From positions 558,001-622,000 of the forward strand of contig NZ_JUIV01000002.1 in the NCBI RefSeq assembly GCF_004151235.1: DNA of 64,000 nucleotides, given 5' to 3'. A program made the translations under genes and the position numbers. The first letter of the stretch is position 1, and each line of letters starts with the position of its first letter. The notes beneath the pieces were generated by a model. It did not search any database and was not told the origin of the DNA. It was given only the letters and a program-made list of their open reading frames with translations. Positions 33,192 to 43,410 of this stretch are shown here, piece after piece. The stretch is from Flavobacterium anhuiense (lineage in GTDB: Bacteria; Bacteroidota; Bacteroidia; Flavobacteriales; Flavobacteriaceae).

Positions 33192-33824
33192 TTATTTCAA
33201 TAAAATAGGAACAGAATATTGCATTCTGACTTTTTTTCCATTTGATTCTCCGGGCTGCCATTTCGGGCATAAACTTAAAACTCTGATGATTTCTTTTTGC
33301 AGTGGCTCTTCAACTGCTGGCGAACATTCAAGAAATGAAACACTTCCGTTTTTTTCTACAGCAAATGCGAGAGTGAAATTGAGTTTCCAATAACTGACGT
33401 CTTCTGGTTTTTTATATTCTTTCATAAAAAAGTTATGAAATTGTTCTATTCCGCCAGGGAATTCTGCGTTAGTATTTACTGGAGGTTTTGAAGCCAGTGC
33501 AGCATCGCCTTTTTTTGCCTTATCAGATTGCGAATCGTTATTTTTGGAAGTTACATCAGATGAGGGTGCAGTCTTTTTAAATTTGATTTGTTCAACTTTT
33601 AGCGAAGAAGACTGTGATTGTTCTAATGTCTTTTTAGTTAAATTATGATCTGAAGAATCCGATTTTGTTGTTGAAGAATCTGCTACCACTTCAAGACTTT
33701 TAATTTCTTGTTTTTTGGTTTCTTTTTTTTGGCAGCCGAAAAAAAATACAGTTATAACCGCAGACAGCATTGGCAAAATCAATTTGCAGTTTGTCTGAAG
33801 AGTTATATTATGTTTTATTTTCAT
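33192..33824 (-). CDS. Lipoprotein with TonB-like C-terminal domain
   Basis: A 210-residue protein with a lipoprotein signal (hydrophobic LPMLSAVITVFFFG then Cys31), so it is anchored by lipid. Residues about 35-115 are a Ser/Lys/Asp-rich linker (VVADSSTTKSDSSDHNLTKK and similar). The C-terminal part matches the TonB C-terminal domain as it appears in Bacteroidota: EFPGGIEQFHNFFMKEYKKP, FAVEKNGSVSFLE and CPKWQPGESNGKKVRMQYSV. Real TonB has an inner-membrane helix, so this may instead span from the outer membrane, or be a regulatory decoy. ATG 33824 gives a long N-region; ATG 33770 (MLSAVITVF) is an alternative start. Confidence 0.75.
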   Translation of the reverse strand: MKIKHNITLQTNCKLILPMLSAVITVFFFGCQKKETKKQEIKSLEVVADSSTTKSDSSDHNLTKKTLEQSQSSSLKVEQIKFKKTAPSSDVTSKNNDSQSDKAKKGDAALASKPPVNTNAEFPGGIEQFHNFFMKEYKKPEDVSYWKLNFTLAFAVEKNGSVSFLECSPAVEEPLQKEIIRVLSLCPKWQPGESNGKKVRMQYSVPILLK

Positions 33825-33885
33825 ATTCTATTATCACGATTTAAAAGTAATAAAAAATAAGTTCTAAAATCCTATTTTTGCATCT

Positions 33886-34329
33886 ATGGAAAATCCTTTT
33901 ACTGACGAATATTTCATGAAAAAAGCTTTACAGGAAGCAGAAGCAGCTTTTGAAAAAGGCGAAATTCCTGTTGGAGCTGTTATAGTTGTAGCCGATAAAG
34001 TTATCGCGAGAAGTCATAATTTGACAGAATTGCTAAATGACGTTACGGCTCATGCCGAAATGCAGTCTATTACCGCAGCGGCAAACTTTCTGGGCGGAAA
34101 ATATTTAAAAGACTGTACACTTTATGTAACACTCGAACCTTGCCAAATGTGTGCAGGGGCTTTGTATTGGAGTCAGATTTCTAAAATTGTTTTTGGTGCG
34201 CGAGATGAACAACGCGGTTTTATTAATATGGGAACAAAACTGCATCCTAAAACGACTGTTGTTTCTGGCGTAATGGCAAACGAAGCTGCCGATTTAATGA
34301 AACGTTTCTTTCTCGAAAGACGTAAATAA
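33886..34329 (+). CDS. tadA: tRNA-specific adenosine deaminase (TadA)
   Basis: A 147-residue zinc deaminase that converts A34 to inosine in tRNA-Arg(ACG). The active site is H56-A-E58 (zinc ligand and proton shuttle) and PCQMC with C86 and C89 as zinc ligands. Family features GEIPVGAVIV and HPKTTVVSGV are present. A TATTTTTG element (33873-33880) ends only 5 bp before ATG 33886, so the mRNA is leaderless or nearly so, or translation starts at the internal ATG 33916. The gene for a SUKH-like protein follows after 11 bp. Confidence 0.93.
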   Translation: MENPFTDEYFMKKALQEAEAAFEKGEIPVGAVIVVADKVIARSHNLTELLNDVTAHAEMQSITAAANFLGGKYLKDCTLYVTLEPCQMCAGALYWSQISKIVFGARDEQRGFINMGTKLHPKTTVVSGVMANEAADLMKRFFLERRK

Positions 34330-34340
34330 TACTAAATGGC

Positions 34341-34973
34341 ATGACAGATTTTTCAGTAATAAAAAAGCTATTTCATATTGCAGAGCCAAATGGTTTTACA
34401 TATGATGAAATTCAAGTCGTAAAAGATATCTTCGGACAGCTTCCTAAAGTTTTTGTTGATTATTATGCTGAATTAGGTAAAATTCAAAACTTAAATCATA
34501 CACAGGATTTGTTGATTGTTCCAGAGCGTTTTCAATATTATAAAAACGATGATTATTTGATATTTTATTCTGAAAATCAAAAGGCATGCGTTTGGGGAAT
34601 TCACAAAGAGGATTTGTCAAAATCTAATCCTCCAGTTTACATGAGTTATGATGAAAAAAAATGGAGTCTGGAAACAGAAACTTTGACAGATTTTTTCACT
34701 GCAATGGCTTATTTACAAGCAAGTTTCGCATTAGATTTTACTTGTGATACATTTTATGAAATCGAACCAAATGAATTAGATTTCATTACTCAGAATTTTT
34801 CAAATAAAGGAGTCTTTTTCAGGCAATGGGTTGAAGGAATAAAATTCTATGGAAATTATTCAGATGATGTAATTGTTGTCATAAACGGCAATCAAATGCA
34901 TTATTCCTCAAATACCGAAGTACACTTTCTTGAAATGGATAAAGTTTTGTCAAAATTAGGTTCTGAGCTTTGA
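34341..34973 (+). CDS. SMI1/KNR4 (SUKH)-like protein of unknown function
   Basis: A 210-residue soluble protein. The pattern LPKVFVDYYAELG, then YLIFYSENQKACVWGIHKED and a C-terminal helical stretch ending with FFTAMAYLQASFAL is that of the SUKH/SMI1-KNR4 superfamily. These proteins include many immunity proteins of contact-dependent and polymorphic toxins, and others with housekeeping roles. No toxin gene is nearby, so an orphan immunity role cannot be shown. It starts 11 bp after tadA and is probably cotranscribed. The assignment rests on motif spacing by eye and is moderately sure. Confidence 0.6.
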   Translation: MTDFSVIKKLFHIAEPNGFTYDEIQVVKDIFGQLPKVFVDYYAELGKIQNLNHTQDLLIVPERFQYYKNDDYLIFYSENQKACVWGIHKEDLSKSNPPVYMSYDEKKWSLETETLTDFFTAMAYLQASFALDFTCDTFYEIEPNELDFITQNFSNKGVFFRQWVEGIKFYGNYSDDVIVVINGNQMHYSSNTEVHFLEMDKVLSKLGSEL

Positions 34974-35092
34974 GAGCAACGATAAAACTTCAACAAAAGT
35001 TAAATAATCATTATTAGAGAATTTTCCTCTTAAAGATTCGGAAAATATTTTACTTTTATATTAGTTTATTAACCGATTAACTCTAAATAAAA

Positions 35093-38000
35093 GTGAAAGC
35101 AAAAGGACTATTTCTCGTATTTTTTGTGTTTTTTATTTTTCAATCTTGCGGCAGAAAATCAGCTGCCGATTTCAATTCCGATTTTTCATTATTCAAAGAT
35201 TACATTACCAGTTTTACTGGCGGTATAGTTTCTGCGGATTCTGATATTCGTGTGGTTTTGGCATTTAATAAAAATGATTGGAAACCCAATCAAGAATTAG
35301 ACGATGATTTGTTTGATATTTCGCCTAATGTTCACGGAAAAGTTATAGCACTTTCAACAAATACTTTAGCTTTTATTCCAGAGAAAAAATTAGAAGCAGG
35401 AACAGAATATCAAGTTACTTTAAACTTAGATAAACTAACCGCCATTCCGAAAGAAAAAGAAAAGGAACTTTCTAAATTTAACTTTACAGTTAAAACGGTT
35501 AAACAGGATTTTACCATAAATACGGCTGATATTCAATCATACAGTAAAGAATACCAATATTTGAACTGCACCCTTAAAACAGCAGATAATATTGATCTTG
35601 AAACGGCTATAAAATTAGTTCAAGCCAAACAAAAAGGAAATGATCTTAAAATAAAGTTTGATAAAGTTCCTGCTTCAGGCAAGGAATTTCATTTTATAAT
35701 TGACAGCATTCAACGTTTTTCTGAAGCTTCCAATCTTGAAATTATTTATGATGGAAATGATTTTGATATTGACCAGAAAGGACAAATTGATTTTCCAATT
35801 ACGAGCATCAATGAATTTAAAGTTATAAAAGTTGAAGTTCCAGACGGAAACAATCAGCAGGTTTTAATTAATTTCTCTGAACCATTAGAAAAAGGTCAGG
35901 ATTTTGCTGGATTGGTTTCGATTCAAAATACCAACAACCTGAAATTTTCTACACAAGGAAATTTACTTAAAGTATATTTTACGAACCAAAATGCTCCTAA
36001 AAAAGATGAACCTGTAGCAGTAGTTTCAGAAGAGCCAGTAGCCGTCACTATAGATTCGGCAGCCGTTGTGGTTGATTCAGCCGCAGTTGCAGTAGATTCA
36101 GCTGCCGCGGTTATAGAAGAAGCCGTTGAATATGTTCCAGACGAAGAACCAGAACAAGTTGTGACTGGTGAATTATTGTTGGAAGTTTTTCAAGGAATAG
36201 AAAGCCAGTATGGTAAGAAACTAGAAAATAATTATAGTGAAAAAATTTCTTTTGATCAGATAAAACCAAACGTTCGTTTTATTAAAAATGGAACAATTCT
36301 GCCAAGTTCAAATAATTTAAAACTGAATTTCGAAGCCGTAAATCTTAGTGCTGTGGATGTAAAAGTCTATAAGATTTACAAAAACAATATTCTGCAATTT
36401 CTTCAATACAACGAATTAAACGGTGGACAAAATCTTAAAAAAGTAGCGCAGCCAATTGCCAAAACGACACTGAATTTAAGAGAAAGTACACTCGTAAATC
36501 TGGCAAAATGGAATACGTATGCGTTAGATTTATCTAAAATTATCAAGCCAGAACCTGGAGCGATTTATAGAGTTGAATTTGTTTATAAAAAGAAATACTC
36601 GCTTTATAAATGCGAAACATCAGATAATAGCGAAGATGAAGCTGAGGAAGAAGAAGTTGATGAAAACGATGTCAATTACAGCGGAAACTCTTACGACGAT
36701 TATTACTATTATGGTGATTACGACTGGAGAGAGAGTCAGGATCCTTGCACAGGTTCTTACTATTATAATGCAAGAATCGCAACCAATATTTTAGCTTCAG
36801 ATTTAGGAGTTATTGCTAAAAGAGGAGAAAATAAATCGTATTTATTTGCTGTAAATAATATAGTTACAACAGAACCGGTTTCTAATGCAAGAGTTGATTT
36901 GTATAACTTCCAACAGCAAAAAATTGCAACAGAAGCAACAAGCAGCGAAGGTATTGCATCTTTCCAATTGGATAAATTCGCTTATTTTGCGATTGTTACT
37001 TTAGGAGATCAGTCGACTTATGTGAAACTTGATGATGGACTTTCGTTATCGGTAAGTAATTTTGATGTTGCGGGTGAGACTTTACAAAAAGGCCTAAAAG
37101 GATTTATTTATGGAGAAAGAGGTGTTTGGCGTCCAGGAGATATTTTGTATTTATCATTTATTTTGAATGATGCTGCAAATAAACTTCCGAAATCGCATCC
37201 AATCAAATTCAGATTAAACGATCCGAATGGTAAAACAGTTTATCAAACTGTTCAAAAAACAAATGATTTAAATCATTATGCCTTTATAGTGCCAACAAAT
37301 CAGGATGCGCCAACAGGAAACTGGGAAGCGATGGTGAGCGTTGGTGGAGCTAAATTCTATAAGAGCATTAAGATTGAAACGATTAAACCAAATCGTTTAA
37401 AAATCAAAAATACCTTTAGCAGAAAAACACTTTCGGCTTCTTATCCAAACACGGATAATCTTGAAGTAACGTGGCTTCACGGCGCAATTGCCAAGAATTT
37501 GAATGTAGAAATGCAGGCTAAATTCTCCCAGCAGGCAACCACTTTTAAAGGTTATGAAAAATATACTTTTGATGATTTGGCACGACAATTCAGTACAGAA
37601 GAAATCAATGTTTTCTCTGGAAAATTAAACGAAAACGGAAAAGCATCTGTGAACATTCAGCCAAGATTGCAAGGTCAGGCGCCGGGAATGTTGCGCGCTT
37701 CATTCATTACAAAAGTGTATGAAGAAGGAGGAGATTTTAGTACAGATGTGATGTCGACGACTTATTCTCCGTACAAGACGTATGTTGGACTTAAAACGCC
37801 AGAACTGAACAAGTACAGCATGCTTGAAACAAGAACAAATAATCGTTTTGATGTGGTAACGGTGGATGAAAACGGAAGACCAAAATCAGTTCGTAATCTC
37901 GAAGTAAGAGTTTATAAAGTAGATTGGAGATGGTGGTGGGATTCTTCGAGCGATAATTTATCAAATTATAATTCTTCGAATGCAACGACTTCATACAAAA

Positions 38001-40780
38001 CATTTGTAATCAATACAGATTCAAGCGGAAAAGGAAGTTTCCAGTTTGCTTTAACGGATGAGGAATGGGGACGATATTTAATTCGTGTTGAAGATGGTGA
38101 AACCGGACATGCAACTTCGTTAACGGTAAATATCGATTGGCCAATCTGGTCTGGGAAAACACGCAACAGAGACGCTTCTACGGCGAATATGTTAGTTTTT
38201 TCTACCGACAAAAAGAATTATGCGGTTGGAGAAAAAGCACAGATTTCTTTCCCTTCAAGTGAAGGAGGTCGCGCTTTAATTTCGATAGAAAATGGATCAA
38301 GAGTAGTGCAGACTATTTGGGCTGAGACTAAAAAAGGGGAAACTAAAGTTGAGGTTCCAATTACGGGAGCAATGGCGCCAAACGTATATTTTAATATCAC
38401 ATTATTACAGCCTCACGCTTCTACTAAAAACGATTCGCCAATTCGTATGTACGGAATTGTGCCAATTGAAGTTGTAGATAAAAATACCATTTTGGCACCA
38501 ACACTTAATATGCCAGATGTATTAAGACCAGAACAGCCATTTACAGTAAAAGTAGGGGAGAAATCAGGTAAAGAAATGACGTATACAATTGCTGTTGTAG
38601 ATGAAGGTCTTTTGGATTTAACTCGTTTTAAAACACCAAATGCTTGGGATAGTTTCTATGTTCGCGAAGCTTTGGGAGTAAAAACCTGGGACGTTTACGA
38701 TGATGTAATTGGTGCTTATGGAGGAAAAATAAACCAGATTTTCAGTATTGGTGGTGATCAGGATTTAGGAGGCGGAAAAGCTAAAAAAGCAAACCGTTTT
38801 AAACCTGTTGTATTGTATTACGGACCATTTAAATTAGGAAAAGGAGAAACAAAATCACATGATTTAAAACTCCCAAAATATATTGGTTCAGTTCGAACAA
38901 TGGTTGTGGCGGGAGATGCCAATACAAGTGCTTACGGAAGCGTTGAAAAAGCAACTCAGGTTAAGAGCCCGTTGATGGTTTTGGCTTCATTGCCAAGAAA
39001 AATTTCACCATCAGAAAAAGTGACATTGCCTGTGACGGTTTTTGCAACTGAAAATAAGATTAAAAACGTCACAATTCAGGTAAAAACAAGCAACGGATTG
39101 AAAGTAGCAGGAAGTGCAGTTCAGAAACTCAATTTTGCACAGCCTGATGAAAAAATGGCGTATTTTAATTTAGTTGTCGGTTCTGCGACTGGAATAGCAA
39201 AAGTTCAAGTTGTAGCGACTTCAGGAAGTGAGAAATCGGTTTATGATGTTGAAATCGACATGACAAATCCGAATCCAGTTACAAGTACATTTACCGATGT
39301 TGTTTTAACACCAAATAGCACTAAAACAATTTCATGGAAAACTTTCGGAATTGCAGGAAGTAACAAAGCAAGATTGGAAGTTTCGTCAATGCCATCAATG
39401 AATCTGAATGGAAGATTACAATTCTTAATTCAATATCCGCATGGCTGTGTAGAGCAGACGACTTCATCTGTTTTTCCACAGTTGTATTTGGGAGATGTGG
39501 CTGATATTGATGCTAAACGCAAAGATTTAATTCAAAAAAATATTGCGGCTGGAATTGCAAGATTGGGTAATTTCCAGTTGTCAAATGGCGGAATGCCTTA
39601 CTGGCAAGGAAATGCAATTGCAGACGATTGGGGGACTTCATACGCTGGACATTTCTTGATTGAAGCAGAGAAAAAAGGATATGTATTGCCGATTAATTTC
39701 AAATCAAAATGGTTAGGTTATCAGCAGAAAGAAGCAAAACAATGGCGATTTGAACCGAAATACGGAAATGACTTAGCGCAAGCATATCGTTTATACACGT
39801 TGGCTTTAGCAGGAAATGCCGACTTATCGTCAATGAATAGACTTCGAGAGACAAAAGGAATTTCAAACGAAAGTATGCTTCGTTTGGCTGCAGCTTATGT
39901 TTTAGCAGGCCAAAAATCAGCCGGACAAAGTTTATTTTTAAGAACTAGTATTGATGGAAGTTCAGATGAATATAGCTATTACTATTATGGTTCAAGCGAA
40001 AGAAATAGAGCAATGGCTCTGGAAACTATGCTTCTTTTAGATCAAAAGCAAAAAGCATTTGTTACAGCAACAAAATTAGCTAAAGAAATGTCGGCTAACC
40101 AATGGATGAGTACGCAGACAACGGCTTACTGTCTATATGCAATGTCCAAATTTGCCGTGAGCAATGGTCCAAAAGGAATCAATGTTCAGTTTAGTAAAAA
40201 CGGAAAAGGAGAAACTATAAACACAGGTAAATCGGTTGCAGATCGCAGTTTGTCTGTTGCTTCTGGCACAAATAGTATTACTTTGAAAAACAATAAAGCT
40301 AATACGGTTTATGTGCGTGTATTGAATACAGGAATATTGCCAATCGGACAAGAAAATGCGGTTCAAAACGATGTTACAGCTTCTATTGTTTTCAAAAATA
40401 GAAAAGGAAGCGTGATCAATGTTTCAAGAATTAATCAAGGAACAGAGTTTATTGCTGAGGTTACGATTAAAAACCAAAGAGGAGAAAGTGTTCAAAACGT
40501 AGCGTTATCACAAATTCTGCCTTCTGGATTCGAAATTGTAAATACTCGTTTCACAGATTATGGAGATGCTGTAAATAATATTGCAGATTATATCGACATT
40601 CGTGACGATAGAACGAATTTCTATTTCGGAATGAAAGCGAGAGAAACCAAAGTTTTCACAATCCTACTAAACGCATCGTATTTAGGAAATTATTATTTAC
40701 CTGGATTGCAATGCGAAGCGATGTATGATAATACGTTCTTAGCGAGAACAAAAGGATTCTGGGTTGAGGTGGTGAAGTAA
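35093..40780 (+). CDS. Alpha-2-macroglobulin family lipoprotein with thioester motif
   Basis: A 1895-residue bacterial alpha-2-macroglobulin, thought to trap proteases in the periplasm after damage to the envelope. GTG 35093 starts a lipoprotein signal (LFLVFFVFFIFQSC, Cys19). The MG2-type domain shows GLKGFIYGERGVWRPGD near 670-690. The thioester motif is intact, PHGCVEQ with C1452 and Q1455, and the TED barrel follows. Two low-complexity stretches are unusual: an AV-DSA repeat (about residues 317-344) and an Asp/Glu/Tyr-rich loop between C507 and C552. pbpC follows, the classic pairing for this family: protease trap next to cell-wall repair. Confidence 0.92.
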   Translation: MKAKGLFLVFFVFFIFQSCGRKSAADFNSDFSLFKDYITSFTGGIVSADSDIRVVLAFNKNDWKPNQELDDDLFDISPNVHGKVIALSTNTLAFIPEKKLEAGTEYQVTLNLDKLTAIPKEKEKELSKFNFTVKTVKQDFTINTADIQSYSKEYQYLNCTLKTADNIDLETAIKLVQAKQKGNDLKIKFDKVPASGKEFHFIIDSIQRFSEASNLEIIYDGNDFDIDQKGQIDFPITSINEFKVIKVEVPDGNNQQVLINFSEPLEKGQDFAGLVSIQNTNNLKFSTQGNLLKVYFTNQNAPKKDEPVAVVSEEPVAVTIDSAAVVVDSAAVAVDSAAAVIEEAVEYVPDEEPEQVVTGELLLEVFQGIESQYGKKLENNYSEKISFDQIKPNVRFIKNGTILPSSNNLKLNFEAVNLSAVDVKVYKIYKNNILQFLQYNELNGGQNLKKVAQPIAKTTLNLRESTLVNLAKWNTYALDLSKIIKPEPGAIYRVEFVYKKKYSLYKCETSDNSEDEAEEEEVDENDVNYSGNSYDDYYYYGDYDWRESQDPCTGSYYYNARIATNILASDLGVIAKRGENKSYLFAVNNIVTTEPVSNARVDLYNFQQQKIATEATSSEGIASFQLDKFAYFAIVTLGDQSTYVKLDDGLSLSVSNFDVAGETLQKGLKGFIYGERGVWRPGDILYLSFILNDAANKLPKSHPIKFRLNDPNGKTVYQTVQKTNDLNHYAFIVPTNQDAPTGNWEAMVSVGGAKFYKSIKIETIKPNRLKIKNTFSRKTLSASYPNTDNLEVTWLHGAIAKNLNVEMQAKFSQQATTFKGYEKYTFDDLARQFSTEEINVFSGKLNENGKASVNIQPRLQGQAPGMLRASFITKVYEEGGDFSTDVMSTTYSPYKTYVGLKTPELNKYSMLETRTNNRFDVVTVDENGRPKSVRNLEVRVYKVDWRWWWDSSSDNLSNYNSSNATTSYKTFVINTDSSGKGSFQFALTDEEWGRYLIRVEDGETGHATSLTVNIDWPIWSGKTRNRDASTANMLVFSTDKKNYAVGEKAQISFPSSEGGRALISIENGSRVVQTIWAETKKGETKVEVPITGAMAPNVYFNITLLQPHASTKNDSPIRMYGIVPIEVVDKNTILAPTLNMPDVLRPEQPFTVKVGEKSGKEMTYTIAVVDEGLLDLTRFKTPNAWDSFYVREALGVKTWDVYDDVIGAYGGKINQIFSIGGDQDLGGGKAKKANRFKPVVLYYGPFKLGKGETKSHDLKLPKYIGSVRTMVVAGDANTSAYGSVEKATQVKSPLMVLASLPRKISPSEKVTLPVTVFATENKIKNVTIQVKTSNGLKVAGSAVQKLNFAQPDEKMAYFNLVVGSATGIAKVQVVATSGSEKSVYDVEIDMTNPNPVTSTFTDVVLTPNSTKTISWKTFGIAGSNKARLEVSSMPSMNLNGRLQFLIQYPHGCVEQTTSSVFPQLYLGDVADIDAKRKDLIQKNIAAGIARLGNFQLSNGGMPYWQGNAIADDWGTSYAGHFLIEAEKKGYVLPINFKSKWLGYQQKEAKQWRFEPKYGNDLAQAYRLYTLALAGNADLSSMNRLRETKGISNESMLRLAAAYVLAGQKSAGQSLFLRTSIDGSSDEYSYYYYGSSERNRAMALETMLLLDQKQKAFVTATKLAKEMSANQWMSTQTTAYCLYAMSKFAVSNGPKGINVQFSKNGKGETINTGKSVADRSLSVASGTNSITLKNNKANTVYVRVLNTGILPIGQENAVQNDVTASIVFKNRKGSVINVSRINQGTEFIAEVTIKNQRGESVQNVALSQILPSGFEIVNTRFTDYGDAVNNIADYIDIRDDRTNFYFGMKARETKVFTILLNASYLGNYYLPGLQCEAMYDNTFLARTKGFWVEVVK

Positions 40781-40788
40781 AGTTGTTA

Positions 40789-40840
40789 GCCACGAATTCA
40801 CGAATTAATTTGTCATAATTTAAATTCGTGAATTTGTGGC
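40789..40840 (+). terminator. Long hairpin after the alpha-2-macroglobulin gene, in a repeat-rich gap
   Basis: GCCACGAATTCACGAATT (40789-40806) pairs with AATTCGTGAATTTGTGGC (40823-40840). It lacks a clean T run, so terminator function is uncertain. The rest of the 252-bp gap to pbpC holds CCGCGTAATCTGTGGC, CCCACAGATTTTGCAG and AACTTTGCG words, related to the element at 19535. Confidence 0.45.
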
Positions 40841-41032
40841 GAATACAAAAATCTTTTTAATCCGCGTAATCTGTGGCAAAAAAAAACTTTGTGAGCTTTG
40901 AAAAAAAGTCTCCCACAGATTTTGCAGATTAAGCAGATAAAATAAATCTGCTTGATCTGCCGAATCTGCGAGAGAAAAACTTTGCGAACTTTGCGTAAAT
41001 CTTTGCGCCTTTGCGGTAAAAAAAAATAAGTA

Positions 41033-43408
41033 TTGAAAAATAAGTTAAAAGCGTTTTTCCAGCGCGTTATAAACTGGATAAAAAAAAACAAAATAAAATC
41101 AGCAATTGCATTTCTGCTCTTGCTGATTTACTATTTTTCGATACCGCGAACTTTATTTAAAGAACCCTATTCAACAGTTATTGAAAGCAAAGAAGGAGAA
41201 CTTTTAGGAGCTAAAATTGCTCGTGACGGACAATGGCGTTTTCCTGCGCAAGACAGCGTACCTGATAAGTTCAAGAAATGCATTGTGTATTTTGAAGATG
41301 AATATTTCTACAAACATCCTGGTTTCAATCCTGGTGCGATGATCAATGCTTTTAAACAAAATAGAAAAGCAGGAAAAGTAGTCAGAGGAGGAAGTACGCT
41401 GACGCAACAAGTAATCAGACTTTCCCGAAAAGGAAAAAACAGAACCTATTTCGAAAAAATAATAGAAATTATTCTCGCTACAAGATTAGAACTAGGTTAT
41501 TCTAAAAATGAAATTCTTGAAATGTATGCAGCGCATGCGCCATTTGGAGGGAATGTTGTTGGATTAGAAATGGCTTCATGGCGTTACTTTGGCGTACAAT
41601 CCAATCAATTATCTTGGGCGGAAAATGCAGTTTTAGCTGTTTTGCCCAATGCGCCTAGCTTGATTTATCCAGGAAAAAATCAAATAAAATTACTAAATAA
41701 ACGAAACAGACTTTTATTAAAACTACATCAGGAAGGCATAATCGACAAGCAGACGTATGAACTTTCGATAGAAGAACCTTTGCCTCAAAAACCGTATGAT
41801 CTTCCTCAAATTGCGCCTCATTTATTGCAAAGAGTGGCGAAAAATGAAGAAGGAACAAGAGTAAAAACTACAATTGATTATGCTTTGCAAAATCGTGTTA
41901 ATCAAATTGCTAGATATTATTACAATCAGTATAAACAGAACGAAGTGCATAATCTGGCTATTTTGGTTATTGATGTTCAGAATAGAAATGTAATAAGCTA
42001 TGTAGGGAATTCTCCAACAGATAAAGATCATCAAAAAGATGTTGACATTATTGATGCACCGCGAAGTACAGGAAGTATTTTAAAACCGCTTTTGTATGGC
42101 GCAATGCTTGATGACGGCGAATTATTGCCTAATACTTTAGTTGCCGATATTCCAACGCAGATTTCAGGATATACACCTCAGAATTTTAATCTAACTTTTG
42201 ACGGAGCTGTTCCAGCGCATCGTGCATTGTCACGTTCGTTAAATATTCCCGCAGTTTTAATGCTTCAGGAATTTACTGTCAATAAATTTTACGAAGAACT
42301 GCAAAAGTTTAAATTGAAAAATATCAATAAAACACCCGATCATTATGGTTTGTCACTTATTTTGGGTGGTGCAGAAAGCAATTTATGGGATTTATGCCGA
42401 ACGTATGCCAATCTTTCGTCTACTGTTAATTATTACACTAAAAATAAAAGTAAATATCGAACAAACGAATTTACAGAACTCAACTATAAAAACGATTTTA
42501 AGCCCGATTTTGGATCAGAAACCGATCAAAAGAACATTCTGGGCGCAGGATCAATTTGGTTGACGTACAACGCAATGGAAGAGGTCAATAGGCCTGAAGG
42601 AGACGAAGCTTGGAAGTTTTACGACAGTTCGCTGAAAATTGCATGGAAAACAGGAACAAGTTTTGGAAATCGTGATGCTTGGGCAATAGGAACCAATTCG
42701 CGATATGTGGTTGGAATTTGGGTTGGAAATGCAACAGGAGAGGGAAGACCAACTTTGACGGGAGTAACCAGTGCAGCGCCAATTCTATTTGATGTTTTTA
42801 ATTTACTGCCAAGACAAAGATGGTTTGACACGCCTTATAATGATTTGGCCGAAGTTGAGGTTTGCCGATTAAGCGGATATTTAGCAAAAGATAATTGCCC
42901 GAAAATCAAACAGTGGGTTACTAAAAAAGGAAAATCGACTAAAGTTTGTCCGTATCACAGAACAATTCATTTAGATAAAACAGAACAATTTCAAGTAAAC
43001 AGCAGTTGTGAGAGTATCGATAATATTGTAACTAAAAATTGGTTTGTACTGCCTCCTGTTATGGCGTGGTATTACAAAAGCCAGCATATCGAATATTTGC
43101 CTTTACCGCCATTCAAAGAAGGATGCGAAGGAACACAAACCACTACAATGGATTTTATTTATCCAAAGGCGAATAGTAAAATCTATTTAACAAAAGATTT
43201 CAATAGTAATGTTCAGCCCGTGATTTTAAAAGTGGCTTATTCTGAAAGAGATAAAGAATTGTTTTGGTATGTTGATGATGTTTATAAAGCCACGACAAAA
43301 ACATTTCATGAACTGCCTATTACGCCAACAACAGGAATACATTACATCACAGTTGTAGATGCTTCTGGAAATGAAATCAGAAGAAAAATTGAAATTGTAA
43401 GGGAATAG
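41033..43408 (+). CDS. pbpC: Penicillin-binding protein 1C
   Basis: A 791-residue bifunctional peptidoglycan synthase, anchored by a helix at about 21-36. The glycosyltransferase domain has its catalytic glutamate in EDEYFYKHPG (E88) and RGGSTLTQQVIR. The transpeptidase has S348-ILK351, SRSLN and K539-TG. A PBP1C-specific C-terminal domain of about 200 residues follows, with cysteines in LSGYLAKDNCPKIKQW. The start is TTG 41033, giving MKNKLKAFFQRV; no ATG is near in frame. With the alpha-2-macroglobulin gene upstream it forms the yfhM-pbpC type pair known in many Gram-negative bacteria. Confidence 0.94.
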   Translation: MKNKLKAFFQRVINWIKKNKIKSAIAFLLLLIYYFSIPRTLFKEPYSTVIESKEGELLGAKIARDGQWRFPAQDSVPDKFKKCIVYFEDEYFYKHPGFNPGAMINAFKQNRKAGKVVRGGSTLTQQVIRLSRKGKNRTYFEKIIEIILATRLELGYSKNEILEMYAAHAPFGGNVVGLEMASWRYFGVQSNQLSWAENAVLAVLPNAPSLIYPGKNQIKLLNKRNRLLLKLHQEGIIDKQTYELSIEEPLPQKPYDLPQIAPHLLQRVAKNEEGTRVKTTIDYALQNRVNQIARYYYNQYKQNEVHNLAILVIDVQNRNVISYVGNSPTDKDHQKDVDIIDAPRSTGSILKPLLYGAMLDDGELLPNTLVADIPTQISGYTPQNFNLTFDGAVPAHRALSRSLNIPAVLMLQEFTVNKFYEELQKFKLKNINKTPDHYGLSLILGGAESNLWDLCRTYANLSSTVNYYTKNKSKYRTNEFTELNYKNDFKPDFGSETDQKNILGAGSIWLTYNAMEEVNRPEGDEAWKFYDSSLKIAWKTGTSFGNRDAWAIGTNSRYVVGIWVGNATGEGRPTLTGVTSAAPILFDVFNLLPRQRWFDTPYNDLAEVEVCRLSGYLAKDNCPKIKQWVTKKGKSTKVCPYHRTIHLDKTEQFQVNSSCESIDNIVTKNWFVLPPVMAWYYKSQHIEYLPLPPFKEGCEGTQTTTMDFIYPKANSKIYLTKDFNSNVQPVILKVAYSERDKELFWYVDDVYKATTKTFHELPITPTTGIHYITVVDASGNEIRRKIEIVRE

Positions 43409-43410
43409 GT

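Noticed and set aside
34341..34973. Toxin-immunity locus
   Set aside because: The SUKH-like protein has no toxin gene beside it; its neighbours are tadA and an envelope protein.
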